A program made the translations under genes and the position numbers. A stretch of DNA of 64,000 nucleotides from Sphingomonas sp. YR710. GTDB taxonomy: Bacteria > Pseudomonadota > Alphaproteobacteria > Sphingomonadales > Sphingomonadaceae. Below are positions 28,731-37,222 of the stretch, piece by piece. Each line of letters opens with the position of its first letter. Position 1 is the first letter of the stretch. The stretch is taken from NCBI RefSeq assembly GCF_900101455.1, contig NZ_FMZJ01000007.1:1-64000 (forward strand), in the 5' to 3' direction. The notes beneath the pieces were generated by a model that saw only the letters and a program-made list of their open reading frames with translations, ran no database searches and was not told the origin of the DNA.

Positions 28731-28751
28731 GATAGTCTCCTCATCCGGCGA

Positions 28752-29615
28752 TCAGGCCGCCAGACTCCATTGATCCCTGTCCTGCCGCACGATCCCGCGC
28801 AAGCGCAGATCGATCAGATGCGCGAGCACCGACAGGCCCGCCGCATCGTGCAGGCGCGCGTCGACGCCGGCATACATCTGCGCGACCATCGCCGGGATGT
28901 GGCCGGTGTTCTTTTCGAGCAGGCGCAAGATCTGCCCCTCGCGCTGCTTGCGGTGGCCGATCAGCCCGCGCACGAAGCGGTGCGGGCGTTCGATCGGCTC
29001 GCCATGGGCGGGATGATAGATCACGTCCTGCGGGCGGTTCATCAGCCGATCGAGGCTGGCCATATAAGCGGCCATATCGCCATCGGGCGGCGCGATCACC
29101 GTCGTCGACCAGCCCATCACATGATCGCCGGTGAAGACGGCCTGCGCCTCCGGCAGCGCATAGCAGACATGGTTGGAGGTATGGCCCGGCGTATCGATCG
29201 CCTCGAGCGTCCAGCCGTCGCCGGTGAGGGTGCGGCCGTCGGTCATCACATCATCGGGCGTGTAGCTGCGATCGAACGAGGCATCGGCGCGCGGGCCGGC
29301 ATCGTCGATCGCCACCGGCGGCGCACAGCCGATGATCGGGGCGCCGGTGCGCGCCTTCAGCTCGGCCGCGGCGGGGCTGTGATCGCGGTGGGTGTGCGTG
29401 CAGACGATCGCCTTGAGCTTCGCATCGCCGATCGCCGCGACGATCGCATCGATATGCGCGGGCATGTCCGGGCCGGGATCGATCACCGCGACCTCGCGCG
29501 TGCCCACCAGATAGGTCTGCGTGCCCTTGTAGGTGAAGGCCGACGGATTGGGCGCGAGGACGCGCCGCACGAGCGGGTGCTGCGTCTGCGCGATGCCGGG
29601 GCGTTGATCGGTCAT
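28752..29615 (-). CDS. Metallo-beta-lactamase-fold hydrolase
   Basis: About 287 residues. Zinc-binding motif THTHRDHS (near 95-102) follows the strand IDPGPDMPAHIDAI. Downstream ligands are in DTPGHTSNHVCY and FTGDHVMGW, and a final YHPAHGEPI. A winged-helix-like C-terminus (FVRGLIGHRKQREGQILRLL) marks the LACTB2-like subfamily, whose members act on thioesters or RNA. I chose the ATG at 29615; ATGs at 29624 and 29645 are possible and would add a few residues rich in His. It probably shares a transcript with nadA. Substrate unknown. Confidence 0.88.
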   Translation of the reverse strand: MTDQRPGIAQTQHPLVRRVLAPNPSAFTYKGTQTYLVGTREVAVIDPGPDMPAHIDAIVAAIGDAKLKAIVCTHTHRDHSPAAAELKARTGAPIIGCAPPVAIDDAGPRADASFDRSYTPDDVMTDGRTLTGDGWTLEAIDTPGHTSNHVCYALPEAQAVFTGDHVMGWSTTVIAPPDGDMAAYMASLDRLMNRPQDVIYHPAHGEPIERPHRFVRGLIGHRKQREGQILRLLEKNTGHIPAMVAQMYAGVDARLHDAAGLSVLAHLIDLRLRGIVRQDRDQWSLAA

Positions 29616-29663
29616 GGCGTGCATGTGGCATCCGGGGCGATGCATGTGAAGGGGGGAAGAATT

Positions 29664-30056
29664 TTAGCCTTCTCCCGCTTGCGGGAGAAGGTTGGATGAG
29701 GGTCTTCTTCTTCTGCCTTCCGCAGCCGCATCGGCGATTGCTTGCAGCACCCCATTGAAGCTCTCGTTTACGTCTATGTTCCAGAACCGTATGACGCGAT
29801 AACCCCGCGCTTCGATATATGCCGTTCGCGCGGCATCCGCCGCCGCGTCATGCTGGCCGCCGTCCAGTTCGACGACGAGATTTGCTTCGGCGCAGAGGAA
29901 ATCGACCACATAGCTGCCGATCGTGGCCTGGCGGCGAAACTTGAAGCCGGCGAGTTCGCGGTTGCGCAGGGCGTACCACAGCTTGCGTTCGACATCGGTC
30001 ATGTCGCGACGCAGCGGGGTGGCGAACGGGCTGATCTGGCGGCGGACGGGTGGCAC
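29664..30056 (-). CDS. DUF559 endonuclease-domain protein inside an inverted-repeat unit
   Basis: 130 residues starting with GTG. DUF559 is a Vsr-like fold with PD-(D/E)xK-type residues: LRRDMTDVERKLWYALRN, FRRQATIGSYVVDFL and ELDGGQHD, then YRVIRFWNIDV. The cellular role of the family is unsettled. The last 15 codons (PSSNLLPQAGEG) are encoded by one of two inverted palindromic repeats that flank the gene (29668-29714 and 30071-30119), so gene and repeat have travelled together. The genes on both sides are ordinary housekeeping genes. A later start at 30002 (MTDVERK) is possible. Confidence 0.88.
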   Translation of the reverse strand: MPPVRRQISPFATPLRRDMTDVERKLWYALRNRELAGFKFRRQATIGSYVVDFLCAEANLVVELDGGQHDAAADAARTAYIEARGYRVIRFWNIDVNESFNGVLQAIADAAAEGRRRRPSSNLLPQAGEG

Positions 30057-30119
30057 GGGTGTAAGTTATAGAAGAAAGAAGACCCTCACCCAACCCTCTC
30101 CCGCAAGCGGGAGAGGGCT
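29668..30119. mobile_element. DUF559 unit with terminal inverted palindromic repeats
   Basis: The ends are about 45-bp inverted copies of each other: CTCCCGCTTGCGGGAG hairpin, then GGTTGG(A/G)TGAGGGTCTTCT. The left copy is at 29668-29714, the right at 30071-30119. They enclose only the DUF559 gene. A gene-less version of the same repeat pair lies at 35838-35962. Mobility is inferred; no transposase is encoded. Confidence 0.55.
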
Positions 30120-30138
30120 CAAGGCTAGAAGGCGCCGC

Positions 30139-30474
30139 TCAGCTCTGCGCGACGCCTTTTTCTTCCATCAGGTCGGCGAGTTCGCCGGCTTCGTACATTT
30201 CCATCATGATGTCCGAACCGCCGACGAATTCGCCCTTCACATAAAGCTGCGGGATCGTCGGCCAGTCGGAAAATTCCTTGATGCCCTGGCGGATGCCCTG
30301 ATCCTGGAGGACGTCGACCGTCGCATATTGGACGCCGAGATGATCGAGGATGGAGATCGCGCGGCTGGAGAAGCCGCATTGCGGGAACAAGGGCGTGCCC
30401 TTCATGAACAAAAGCACATCGGCCGAATTGACCGCGGATGCGATCCGCGCCTGGACGTCGTCGGTCATAATCAA
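30139..30474 (-). CDS. grxD: Monothiol glutaredoxin, Grx4 type
   Basis: 111 residues. Single-Cys active site PQCGFSS with the family glutathione-binding motifs [29 protein letters not shown] and DIMMEM. Grx4 proteins bind a [2Fe-2S] cluster with glutathione and act with BolA in iron-sulfur trafficking and iron sensing. Here bolA is directly upstream and overlaps by four bases, a conserved alphaproteobacterial pairing. Cytoplasmic and complete. Confidence 0.96.
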   Translation of the reverse strand: MIMTDDVQARIASAVNSADVLLFMKGTPLFPQCGFSSRAISILDHLGVQYATVDVLQDQGIRQGIKEFSDWPTIPQLYVKGEFVGGSDIMMEMYEAGELADLMEEKGVAQS

Positions 30475-30713
30475 ACTCCTGTATTCGGAACGGCAGTGGT
30501 AAGCTGGAGCGCGTGCAGGACGCCGCCCATGCGGCCGCCCAGCGCATCATAAACGAGCCGTTGCTGCTTCACGCGGTTCAGGCCGCGAAAGGCCTCGCTT
30601 ACCACGCGCGCGGCATAATGATCGCCGTCGCCGGCCAGATCGGTGATCTCGATCGTGGCATCGGGCAAGGCCGCCCGGATCATCGCCTCGATCTCGTCCG
30701 CCGCCATCGCCAT
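30471..30713 (-). CDS. bolA: BolA family protein
   Basis: 80 residues. It shows the BolA pattern: [35 protein letters not shown], then [15 protein letters not shown]. The His in GDGDHY and a C-terminal His are the usual cluster ligands when bound to Grx4. It lies between DUF1476 and grxD with overlapping starts and stops, so it is translated with them. The size matches the short BolA1/YrbA-like group. Confidence 0.94.
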   Translation of the reverse strand: MAMAADEIEAMIRAALPDATIEITDLAGDGDHYAARVVSEAFRGLNRVKQQRLVYDALGGRMGGVLHALQLTTAVPNTGV

Positions 30714-31036
30714 TATTTGGCTTCCATCAGCTGCCGGCGCGCCTCGACCGTCTTCGATTCCAGCGCCGCACGGATGCTGGCATCGTCGATTTCGACACCC
30801 GCCGAGGTGATATCGCCGAGCAGCTTGCGGATCACATCCTCGTCGCCGGCTTCCTCGAAATCGGCCTGAACCACCGATTTGGCATAGCTATCGGTTTCCT
30901 CGGGGGTGAGCCCCATCAGGGCAGCCGCCCATTGGCCGACCAGGCGATTGCGGCGGGCGGTGACGCGGAACGCCATTTCCTGATCATGGGCGAACTTGCT
31001 TTCGAAAGCCTGTTCGCGTTCGTTGAAAGTCGTCAT
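30713..31036 (-). CDS. DUF1476 protein, ATP synthase zeta-subunit type
   Basis: 107 residues, all helical. MTTFNEREQAFESKFAHDQEM followed by RNRLVGQWAA, LGLTPEE-like MGLTPEETDSYAKSVV and DFEEAGDEDV is the signature of the alphaproteobacterial F1-ATPase inhibitor (zeta). In Paracoccus the N-terminus blocks ATP hydrolysis by F1; in other alphaproteobacteria the effect is weaker. The gene is next to bolA and grxD, and its stop shares a base with the bolA start. Confidence 0.92.
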   Translation of the reverse strand: MTTFNEREQAFESKFAHDQEMAFRVTARRNRLVGQWAAALMGLTPEETDSYAKSVVQADFEEAGDEDVIRKLLGDITSAGVEIDDASIRAALESKTVEARRQLMEAK

Positions 31037-31142
31037 ACCGTCCCCTGCTGGTCGCTTCGCTGTTCAGATAAGCATGCGCGGCCCAAGGCGCAACGGGCGC
31101 CGCCGACGTTTTTGCCCGCTTTCACGCCCGCCAAACAGACTC

Positions 31143-31721
31143 TCACAGCCAGGGGCGATCGGCCTTCATGCGGGCTTCGAACGCCGAAATCGCATTGTCG
31201 CGCGCCATCGTCATGCCGACCTCGTCGAGGCCGTTCATCAGGCAATGCTTGCGGAACGGATCGATTTCGAAGGCGAAGCGATCCTGGAACGGGGTCGTCA
31301 CCACCTGATGTTCGAGATCGACGGTGATCGGATCGGTCTTCGCGACCTCGACCAGCCGGTCGACCGCTTCCTGCGGCAGGACGACGGTGACGATGCCGTT
31401 CTTGAACGCATTGCCTGAGAAGATGTCCGAAAAGCTCGGCGCGATCACTGCGGTGACGCCCATGTCGAGCAAAGCCCAGGCGGCATGTTCGCGGCTCGAT
31501 CCGCAACCGAAATTGTCGCCTGCGACGATGATCTTCGCGCCGGCATATTCGGGATCGTCGAACACATTGCCCGGCTGTGCGCGGATCGTCTCGAACGCGC
31601 CCTTGCCGAGGCCGGTGCGCGTGATCGTCTTGAGATAATGCGCGGGGATGATCACGTCGGTGTCGATATTCTTGAGCGCGAGCGGAAAGGCGCGGCCCTC
31701 GACCTGTTTCACGGCGTCCAT
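31143..31721 (-). CDS. leuD: 3-isopropylmalate dehydratase small subunit
   Basis: 192 residues. LeuD swivel domain: [28 protein letters not shown], then [17 protein letters not shown] and [16 protein letters not shown]. With LeuC it isomerises 2-isopropylmalate to 3-isopropylmalate in leucine synthesis. The ATG at 31721 shares its A with the leuC stop (TGATG), so the two subunits are translationally coupled. Confidence 0.97.
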   Translation of the reverse strand: MDAVKQVEGRAFPLALKNIDTDVIIPAHYLKTITRTGLGKGAFETIRAQPGNVFDDPEYAGAKIIVAGDNFGCGSSREHAAWALLDMGVTAVIAPSFSDIFSGNAFKNGIVTVVLPQEAVDRLVEVAKTDPITVDLEHQVVTTPFQDRFAFEIDPFRKHCLMNGLDEVGMTMARDNAISAFEARMKADRPWL

Positions 31722-33160
31722 CAGGCGACCTCCACCAGTTCGCGAACATCGGCGAGATGGCCGGTGACCGCCGCCGCCGCCGCCATCGCCGGCGACAGCA
31801 GATGCGTGCGCGCGCCCGGCCCCTGCCGGCCGACGAAATTGCGGTTCGAGGTCGAGGCGCAGCGCTCGCCCGGCGGCACCTTGTCCGGGTTCATCGCGAG
31901 GCACATCGAACAGCCGGGCTCGCGCCATTCGAAGCCGGCCTCGATGAAGATCTTGTCCAATCCCTCGGCCTCGGCCTGGGCCTTCACCAGCCCCGAGCCC
32001 GGCACGACCAGGGCCTGCCGCACGTTCGGGGCGACATGGCGCCCCTTGGCGACGACGGCAGCCGCGCGCAGATCCTCGATCCGGCTGTTGGTGCAGCTGC
32101 CGATGAAGACATGCTCCACGGGCACATCCTGCATCCGCATGCCCGGCGTCAGCCCCATATAATCAAGCGATTTCTGCGCGGCGACCTGCTTGGAGGGATC
32201 GGCGAAGCTCATCGGATCGGGCACGACCCCGGTGATCGCCACGACATCCTCGGGGCTGGTGCCCCAGGTCAAGGACGGCGCGATCGTCGACGCATCGATC
32301 GTGACGACCTTGTCATATTGCGCGCCCGGATCGGTGGCGAGGCTCTTCCACCACGCCACCGCTCTGTCCCAATCGGCGCCCTGCGGCGCCATCGGGCGGC
32401 CCTTCAGATAAGCGAAGGTGGTCTCGTCGGGCGCGACCAGGCCGGCACGCGCGCCGCCCTCGATCGACATGTTGCACACGGTCAGCCGGCCCTCGACCGA
32501 CATTTCGCGGAAGACGTTGCCGGTATATTCGATGACAAAACCGGTGCCGCCGGCCGCGCCGATCCGGCCGATGATCGCGAGCACGACATCCTTGGGCGTC
32601 ACAGCCGCCCCCAGCACGCCTTCGACGCGGACTTCCATCGTTTTCGACGGGGTCAGCAGCAGGGTCTGCGTCGCCAGCACATGCTCGACCTCGGACGTGC
32701 CGATGCCGAACGCCAGTGCACCCATGCCGCCATGCGCCGAGGTGTGGCTGTCGCCGCACACGATCGTCGTACCGGGCAGCGAGAAGCCCTGTTCGGGGCC
32801 GACGACATGGACGATGCCCTGTTCGGGCGCGACCGCATCGATATAGCGGATGCCGAATGACGGAGCATTCTTCTCCAGCGCGGCGAGCTGCTGCGCGGAT
32901 TCGCGATCGGCGATCGGCAGGCGTTTGCCGTCGACATCCTTGCGCGGCGTGGTCGGCAAATTGTGATCGGGCACGGCGAGCGTGAGATCGGGCCGGCGCA
33001 CGGTGCGCCCGGCGACGCGGAGACCTTCGAAGGCCTGCGGGCTCGTCACTTCATGGACCAGATGGCGATCGATATAGATCAGGCAGGTGCCGTCGTCGCG
33101 ACGTTCGACGACATGCGCGTCCCAGATCTTTTCGTAGAGGGTGCGGGGCTTGCTGGACAT
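31721..33160 (-). CDS. leuC: 3-isopropylmalate dehydratase large subunit
   Basis: 479 residues, normal length. Aconitase superfamily with cluster cysteines in [15 protein letters not shown] and [12 protein letters not shown], plus [29 protein letters not shown] (read here as separate parts, DSHTSAHGG and [14 protein letters not shown]). N-terminal [11 protein letters not shown] and [16 protein letters not shown] are typical. It carries the [4Fe-4S] cluster. leuD follows directly. leuA and leuB are not in the window. No leader peptide was identified upstream. Confidence 0.97.
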   Translation of the reverse strand: MSSKPRTLYEKIWDAHVVERRDDGTCLIYIDRHLVHEVTSPQAFEGLRVAGRTVRRPDLTLAVPDHNLPTTPRKDVDGKRLPIADRESAQQLAALEKNAPSFGIRYIDAVAPEQGIVHVVGPEQGFSLPGTTIVCGDSHTSAHGGMGALAFGIGTSEVEHVLATQTLLLTPSKTMEVRVEGVLGAAVTPKDVVLAIIGRIGAAGGTGFVIEYTGNVFREMSVEGRLTVCNMSIEGGARAGLVAPDETTFAYLKGRPMAPQGADWDRAVAWWKSLATDPGAQYDKVVTIDASTIAPSLTWGTSPEDVVAITGVVPDPMSFADPSKQVAAQKSLDYMGLTPGMRMQDVPVEHVFIGSCTNSRIEDLRAAAVVAKGRHVAPNVRQALVVPGSGLVKAQAEAEGLDKIFIEAGFEWREPGCSMCLAMNPDKVPPGERCASTSNRNFVGRQGPGARTHLLSPAMAAAAAVTGHLADVRELVEVA

Positions 33161-33388
33161 GGCCGCCGCTCTAATCGCGGCGACGGAAATGTCAAAGCAG
33201 AGAGATGAGGGCGGGGTATAGCGGCGCTTTGCGCGGCTCGCGAAAATCCACCCCGTTGCGGGCGAGGATCACATTATAGGATCATATTGTGAGCCCCCCC
33301 TTCGAACTGGACGCGACCCGAAACGCGATGTTAGGCCGCGCCGAAGCCGCTCATCGGAAAGCCGCCGCACATGAAGAGGGACATCGCC

Positions 33389-34360
33389 ATGAATCCGAAC
33401 GCGCCCGATGGCGATTACACGATGCTGATCGATCCGGGATTGCGGATGGCCGCGCCAGATGTCGGGGCGACCACGATCGATTTCGAACGGCTGTGGCGCA
33501 AAGGGCGGCCGCCAGCGCCACCCGAAGACAGCCTGCCGCTGCACCCTGACATCGCCGAGATCAGCATCCCCGGACCCGGCGGTGCACCCCCGCTCCCGCT
33601 GCTGGTGATGAATGCCGGCGCGCGCGGTGCGCCGCGGCCGATCGTGCTGTTCCTGCACGGCGGCGGCTATATCGGCGGATCGGTGCGGCGCGAGGCACCG
33701 CGCATGCAGGAGGTGGCCCGGGTTCATGACTGCATCGTCATCTGCCTCGACTATCGGCTGGCGCCGGAAGCGCCGTTTCCGGCCGCGCGCGACGATAGTT
33801 ATGCGGCGCTCGCCTGGATTCACGCCAATGCCGAAGTGCTGGGCGGCGATGCCGCGCGGATCGTGGTGTTCGGCGAGAGCGCCGGCGCCGGGCTGGCGGC
33901 TCAGCTCACTTTGGTGGCGCGCGATCGCGGCGAATTTCCGATCCGCGCGCAGATCCTGGTCTATCCGATGATCGACGACCGGGCCGGCAGCAGCCGCATC
34001 CCCGCCCCCCATATCGGCAGCTTCATCTGGACGGGCGCATCGAACCGGTTCGGCTGGAAATGCTATCTGGGCACCGAGCCCGGCGGCGACGACATTTCGC
34101 CCGAAGCGGCGCCCGCGCGCGCCACCGATCTCGCCGGGCTGCCGCCAGCCTGGATCGGCGTCGGCGGGCTCGACCTGTTCGTCGACGAGAGCATCGCTTA
34201 TGCGCAGCGCCTGATCGCCGCCGGGGTGCCGACCGGCCTGCTGGTACTGCCTGGCGCCTATCATGGCTTCAACCGGCGCGCGCCCGATGCCCCGATTTCG
34301 CGGGCGTTCAATGCGGCGTGGAACGAGGCGCTGACCGGCTATTTCGCCATGGGGGGCTGA
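33389..34360 (+). CDS. HSL-family alpha/beta hydrolase (esterase)
   Basis: About 323 residues. Oxyanion motif HGGGY (FLHGGGYIGGS), nucleophile elbow GESAG, LDYRLAPEAPFPAA and the C-terminal acid and base in DLFVDES and AYHGFN mark the hormone-sensitive-lipase type carboxylesterases. Likely acts on short-chain esters in the cytoplasm. I chose the ATG at 33389, which has GAGGG at eight bases; an upstream ATG at 33371 would add six residues. It lies alone before an ECF41 operon. Confidence 0.9.
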   Translation: MNPNAPDGDYTMLIDPGLRMAAPDVGATTIDFERLWRKGRPPAPPEDSLPLHPDIAEISIPGPGGAPPLPLLVMNAGARGAPRPIVLFLHGGGYIGGSVRREAPRMQEVARVHDCIVICLDYRLAPEAPFPAARDDSYAALAWIHANAEVLGGDAARIVVFGESAGAGLAAQLTLVARDRGEFPIRAQILVYPMIDDRAGSSRIPAPHIGSFIWTGASNRFGWKCYLGTEPGGDDISPEAAPARATDLAGLPPAWIGVGGLDLFVDESIAYAQRLIAAGVPTGLLVLPGAYHGFNRRAPDAPISRAFNAAWNEALTGYFAMGG

Positions 34361-34416
34361 CGCCGCATCCGAAATTTCCGTCGGCGGCGCCCATCGCGAG
34401 ATTTTTTCGCCGCCGA

Positions 34417-34443
34417 TGTCACACCCGCCGAACCTGGCTCGTC
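34417..34443 (+). promoter_or_regulatory. ECF41-type sigma-factor promoter
   Basis: TGTCACA (34417-34423), exactly 16 nt, then CGTC (34440-34443). This equals the reported ECF41 promoter consensus (TGTCACA at -35, CGTC at -10). It lies 33 bp upstream of the CMD-family gene that is followed by an ECF41 sigma gene, so the operon is probably self-activated. Confidence 0.85.
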
Positions 34444-34476
34444 ATGTCACCGGAACCCACGAAAGGAACCGGAACC

Positions 34477-34950
34477 ATGACTGCCCAAATCGATCTCTTT
34501 GCCGCCGCCCCCGCGCTCATGAAAAGCTGGATGGCGGTTTCGATCGCCGCCGCCGCCAGCCTCGAGCCGCGCCTGATCGAACTCGTCAAGATCCGCGCGT
34601 CGCAGATCAACGGCTGCGCCAATTGCATCAACATGCACACCGCCGAGGCGCGCCAGCAAGGCGAGAGCGAGCAGCGCATCTATCTCCTCTCGGCGTGGCG
34701 CGATGCGCCATGCTATGCCGACCGCGAGCGTGCCGCTCTCGGCTGGACCGAAGCGTTGACCCGGCTGTCCGAAGGACACATGCAGGCGGCGGCCACCGAA
34801 GCGCTGCGCGCCCATTTCACCGATGAGGAACAGGTGAAACTCACGATGATGATCAATGTCATCAATGGCTGGAATCGCTTCGCGGTCGGCTTCGGCCTGT
34901 GGATCGAGCCCGAGGCCGCGAAGGCGCCGCAGCCGGCCGAAGCCGCCTGA
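34477..34950 (+). CDS. Carboxymuconolactone decarboxylase-family protein (AhpD-like)
   Basis: 157 residues. The active-site pattern is C-x2-C with following His (NGCANCINMHTAEARQQGES), in an all-helical CMD domain (LIELVKIRASQI, ERAALGWTEALTRLSEGH). AhpD-type members act as thiol-dependent peroxidase partners. It overlaps the sigma gene by one base (TGATG), and its promoter fits that sigma factor. CMD proteins are the best-known companions of ECF41 sigma factors, and are thought to be their main target. Confidence 0.92.
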   Translation: MTAQIDLFAAAPALMKSWMAVSIAAAASLEPRLIELVKIRASQINGCANCINMHTAEARQQGESEQRIYLLSAWRDAPCYADRERAALGWTEALTRLSEGHMQAAATEALRAHFTDEEQVKLTMMINVINGWNRFAVGFGLWIEPEAAKAPQPAEAA

Positions 34951-35816
34951 TGGAGCGCGAGGATCCGGCGGACGCGGCGGGTGCGGCGGCGAGTTTCCAC
35001 CCGCAGCGCCGCCGGCTTCTGCGCATCGCCTATCGCATGCTCGGCTCGGTCGCCGATGCCGAGGACATCGTGCAGGAGGCCTTCATCCGCTGGATGGGGG
35101 CCGATCGCGCTGCGGTGCACGAGCCCGCCGCCTTCCTCCACCGGATCGTGACGCGGCTCTGCCTCGACCGGCTCAAATCGGCCAGCCATCAGCGCGAGAC
35201 CTATATCGGCCCGTGGCTGCCCGATCCGATCGTCGCGGAGGAGGAAGATGAGGATATCACCTTGCCGCTGATGCTCGCGCTCGAACGGCTGTCACCGCTC
35301 GAGCGCGCCGCCTTCCTTCTGCACGACGTGTTCGGGCTGGGCTTCGAGGAGGTGGCGGCGACGATCCGGCGCGATGCCGTCGCCTGCCGCCAGCTCGCGG
35401 CGCGCGCCCGCACCCATGTTCGCGAAGCGCGCCCGCGCTTTCCGGTCGAGAAGCAGCGCGGGCTCGAGATTGCCGGCGCCTTCTTCGCGGCGTCGCGCGG
35501 CGGCGACATGACCGCGCTGGGCGCTATGCTCGCCGCCGATGTCAGCATCCATTCGGACGGCGGCGGCAAGCGCCCCGCCGCCCCGCAGCCGATCCTCGGC
35601 TTCGCCCATGTGATGAAGGTCCACAAGGGGCTGGCGGTCTTGTTCGCCCGACATGGCTCACAGCTTGTCCGCACCGCCCTGATCAACGGGCTGCCCGGCT
35701 TCGTCACCCGCGAAGCCGATGGCGAACTGCAAACCACCGCGCTCGACATCACCGACGGCAAGATCAACGCCATCTATGTGATGCGCAATCCGGATAAGCT
35801 GCGGCATTTGCATTAG
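34950..35816 (+). CDS. ECF41-group RNA polymerase sigma factor
   Basis: 288 residues. Region 2 (LLRIAYRMLGSVADAEDIVQEAFIRW), region 4 (LSPLERAAFLLHDVFGLGFEEVA, ...QLAARARTHVREARPRF) and a SnoaL-like C-terminal extension of about 100 residues. The ECF41 hallmarks are present: the linker WLPDP, DGGGK and the near-terminal NPDKLRHL. In ECF41 the extension replaces a separate anti-sigma factor and tunes activity. It starts at the ATG overlapping the CMD stop. Signal unknown; an oxidative or redox input is suggested by the AhpD-like partner. Confidence 0.95.
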   Translation: MEREDPADAAGAAASFHPQRRRLLRIAYRMLGSVADAEDIVQEAFIRWMGADRAAVHEPAAFLHRIVTRLCLDRLKSASHQRETYIGPWLPDPIVAEEEDEDITLPLMLALERLSPLERAAFLLHDVFGLGFEEVAATIRRDAVACRQLAARARTHVREARPRFPVEKQRGLEIAGAFFAASRGGDMTALGAMLAADVSIHSDGGGKRPAAPQPILGFAHVMKVHKGLAVLFARHGSQLVRTALINGLPGFVTREADGELQTTALDITDGKINAIYVMRNPDKLRHLH

Positions 35817-35837
35817 GGGGCGTGACTTTGCCGTTCG

Positions 35838-35962
35838 CCTTCTCCCGCTTGCGGGAGAAGGTTGGATGGGGGGTCTTTCTTCTTGTTTTCGGCCATGATC
35901 CGGATCGCGAGACGGAAAGCAGAAGACCCTCACCCAACCTCTCCCGCAAGCGGGAGAGGGGT
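35838..35962. repeat. Short inverted-repeat element, DUF559-unit ends without a gene
   Basis: Left arm 35838-35889 and right arm 35921-35962 are inverted copies of the repeat that flanks the DUF559 gene at 29.7-30.1 kb (CTCCCGCTTGCGGGAG, GGTTGG, GGTCTT). Only about 30 bp separate them. It looks like an internal-deletion (MITE-like) derivative. Confidence 0.7.
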
Positions 35963-36012
35963 TATGTCAGCGCGCATGGGAAGGTGCGCGCCTCACGTCA
36001 ACGGCACCTGCC

Positions 36013-37116
36013 TCACGCTCGCAACGCCGACCGCAGAATATCCATCGCCTGATCGAAATCCCCTGCCAGCGCACCAAAACCGAGGCGGAAATGGTCGGGG
36101 CGGTCGAAGCAGTCGCCGGGGACGATGAGCAGGCCAATTTCGGCCAGCCGTTCGCAAAAGCCCCGGCAGTTCCGGCTATCATCGAACCAGGGGAAGGCGA
36201 TCGTGCCGCCCTGCGGCTCGGCCCATGAGAGTATGCCGGCCGCCTCGCTTATCACGCCTTTCACCTGCGCCAGATTGGCCGATGCCACGTCCTGCAGCCG
36301 CGCCAGCACGGCGCCGCGATTGCGGAGCGCAAAGGCCGCAATCGCCTCGTTGATCGGCGAGCTGCTGATCGTGAAATAGCTGCGCGCATCGATGATCCGC
36401 TTGCGGCGGGCCGGATTGGCATCGATGATCCAGCCGAGCCGCAGACCCGCGAGCGACAGCGCCTTCGACATATCGCTGATCACGATCACATTGCCGATAT
36501 CGGCGGCGGACGGTTGCGGATCGCCGAAATAAAGCGGGTGATAGACTTCATCGACGATCAGCGGCACGCCGCGGGCGGCCAGCCTGTCGGCGAGCGCCGC
36601 GATCTCGGCGCGGTCCATGACACTGCCGGTCGGATTGTGCGGCGTGTTCACCAGCGCGAGCACGGTCGCGGGATTGACGGCTTCGAGCACGGCATTCGCC
36701 GTCTGCCGATAGTTTTGCGCGCGCTGAAGCTGATAGAAAAGCGGCTCCAGCTGCCAGGCCTGCGCCATCGCGGCGAAGGCCGGGAAAGCCGGGGCCGGGA
36801 GCACCACGTTGCCGCCCGCGTTCGATGCTAGGCAGAGCAGGATCGAGCAGGCTTCGGACGCCCCCGTCGTCACGACCACCCAGTCCGGATCGACACCATG
36901 ATGCGCGGCAATCGCTTCGCGCAGTTCGCGGCCGCCATCGGGCGGCGCATAGCCGATCGCGACATCCTCTATCGCGAAGCGGCTTTCGCCGAGCGCCTGC
37001 AGATCGCGCAGGCTCCAGCTGGGGCCGGTGCTCGATGCGAGATTATATCGGGGCGGGTTCGGCCGGAACTCATGCGATGCCATCCAATGGTCCAGCAAGA
37101 AGGGCGGCAATTCCAT
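36013..37116 (-). CDS. PLP-dependent aminotransferase, class I/II
   Basis: About 367 residues. Fold type I features: NTPHNPTGSV, the strand VPLIVDEVYHPLYF with the PLP-interacting Asp and Tyr, and the Schiff-base Lys in SDMSKALSLAGLRLGW. The C-terminal DHFRLGFG holds the substrate-carboxylate Arg. The amino acid used cannot be fixed; similar enzymes use aromatic or branched-chain amino acids, or are C-S lyases. I chose the ATG at 37116, where family similarity starts; the upstream frame overlaps nothing recognisable. The next gene upstream on this strand encodes a membrane protein. Confidence 0.9.
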   Translation of the reverse strand: MELPPFLLDHWMASHEFRPNPPRYNLASSTGPSWSLRDLQALGESRFAIEDVAIGYAPPDGGRELREAIAAHHGVDPDWVVVTTGASEACSILLCLASNAGGNVVLPAPAFPAFAAMAQAWQLEPLFYQLQRAQNYRQTANAVLEAVNPATVLALVNTPHNPTGSVMDRAEIAALADRLAARGVPLIVDEVYHPLYFGDPQPSAADIGNVIVISDMSKALSLAGLRLGWIIDANPARRKRIIDARSYFTISSSPINEAIAAFALRNRGAVLARLQDVASANLAQVKGVISEAAGILSWAEPQGGTIAFPWFDDSRNCRGFCERLAEIGLLIVPGDCFDRPDHFRLGFGALAGDFDQAMDILRSALRA

Positions 37117-37222
37117 TTCGACAACAGCTCCCGGCGCGATTGCGCGACGTGAAGCCGGCGCACATCCAACAGATATCCGCAGAGGATGCCGGCGCAACCC
37201 TTTCCCTACTTGTCCTCGAAAT

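Noticed and set aside
27966-29699. 577-codon plus-strand frame opposite nadA and the metallo-hydrolase
   Set aside because: It spans two conserved genes on the other strand and lacks any domain.
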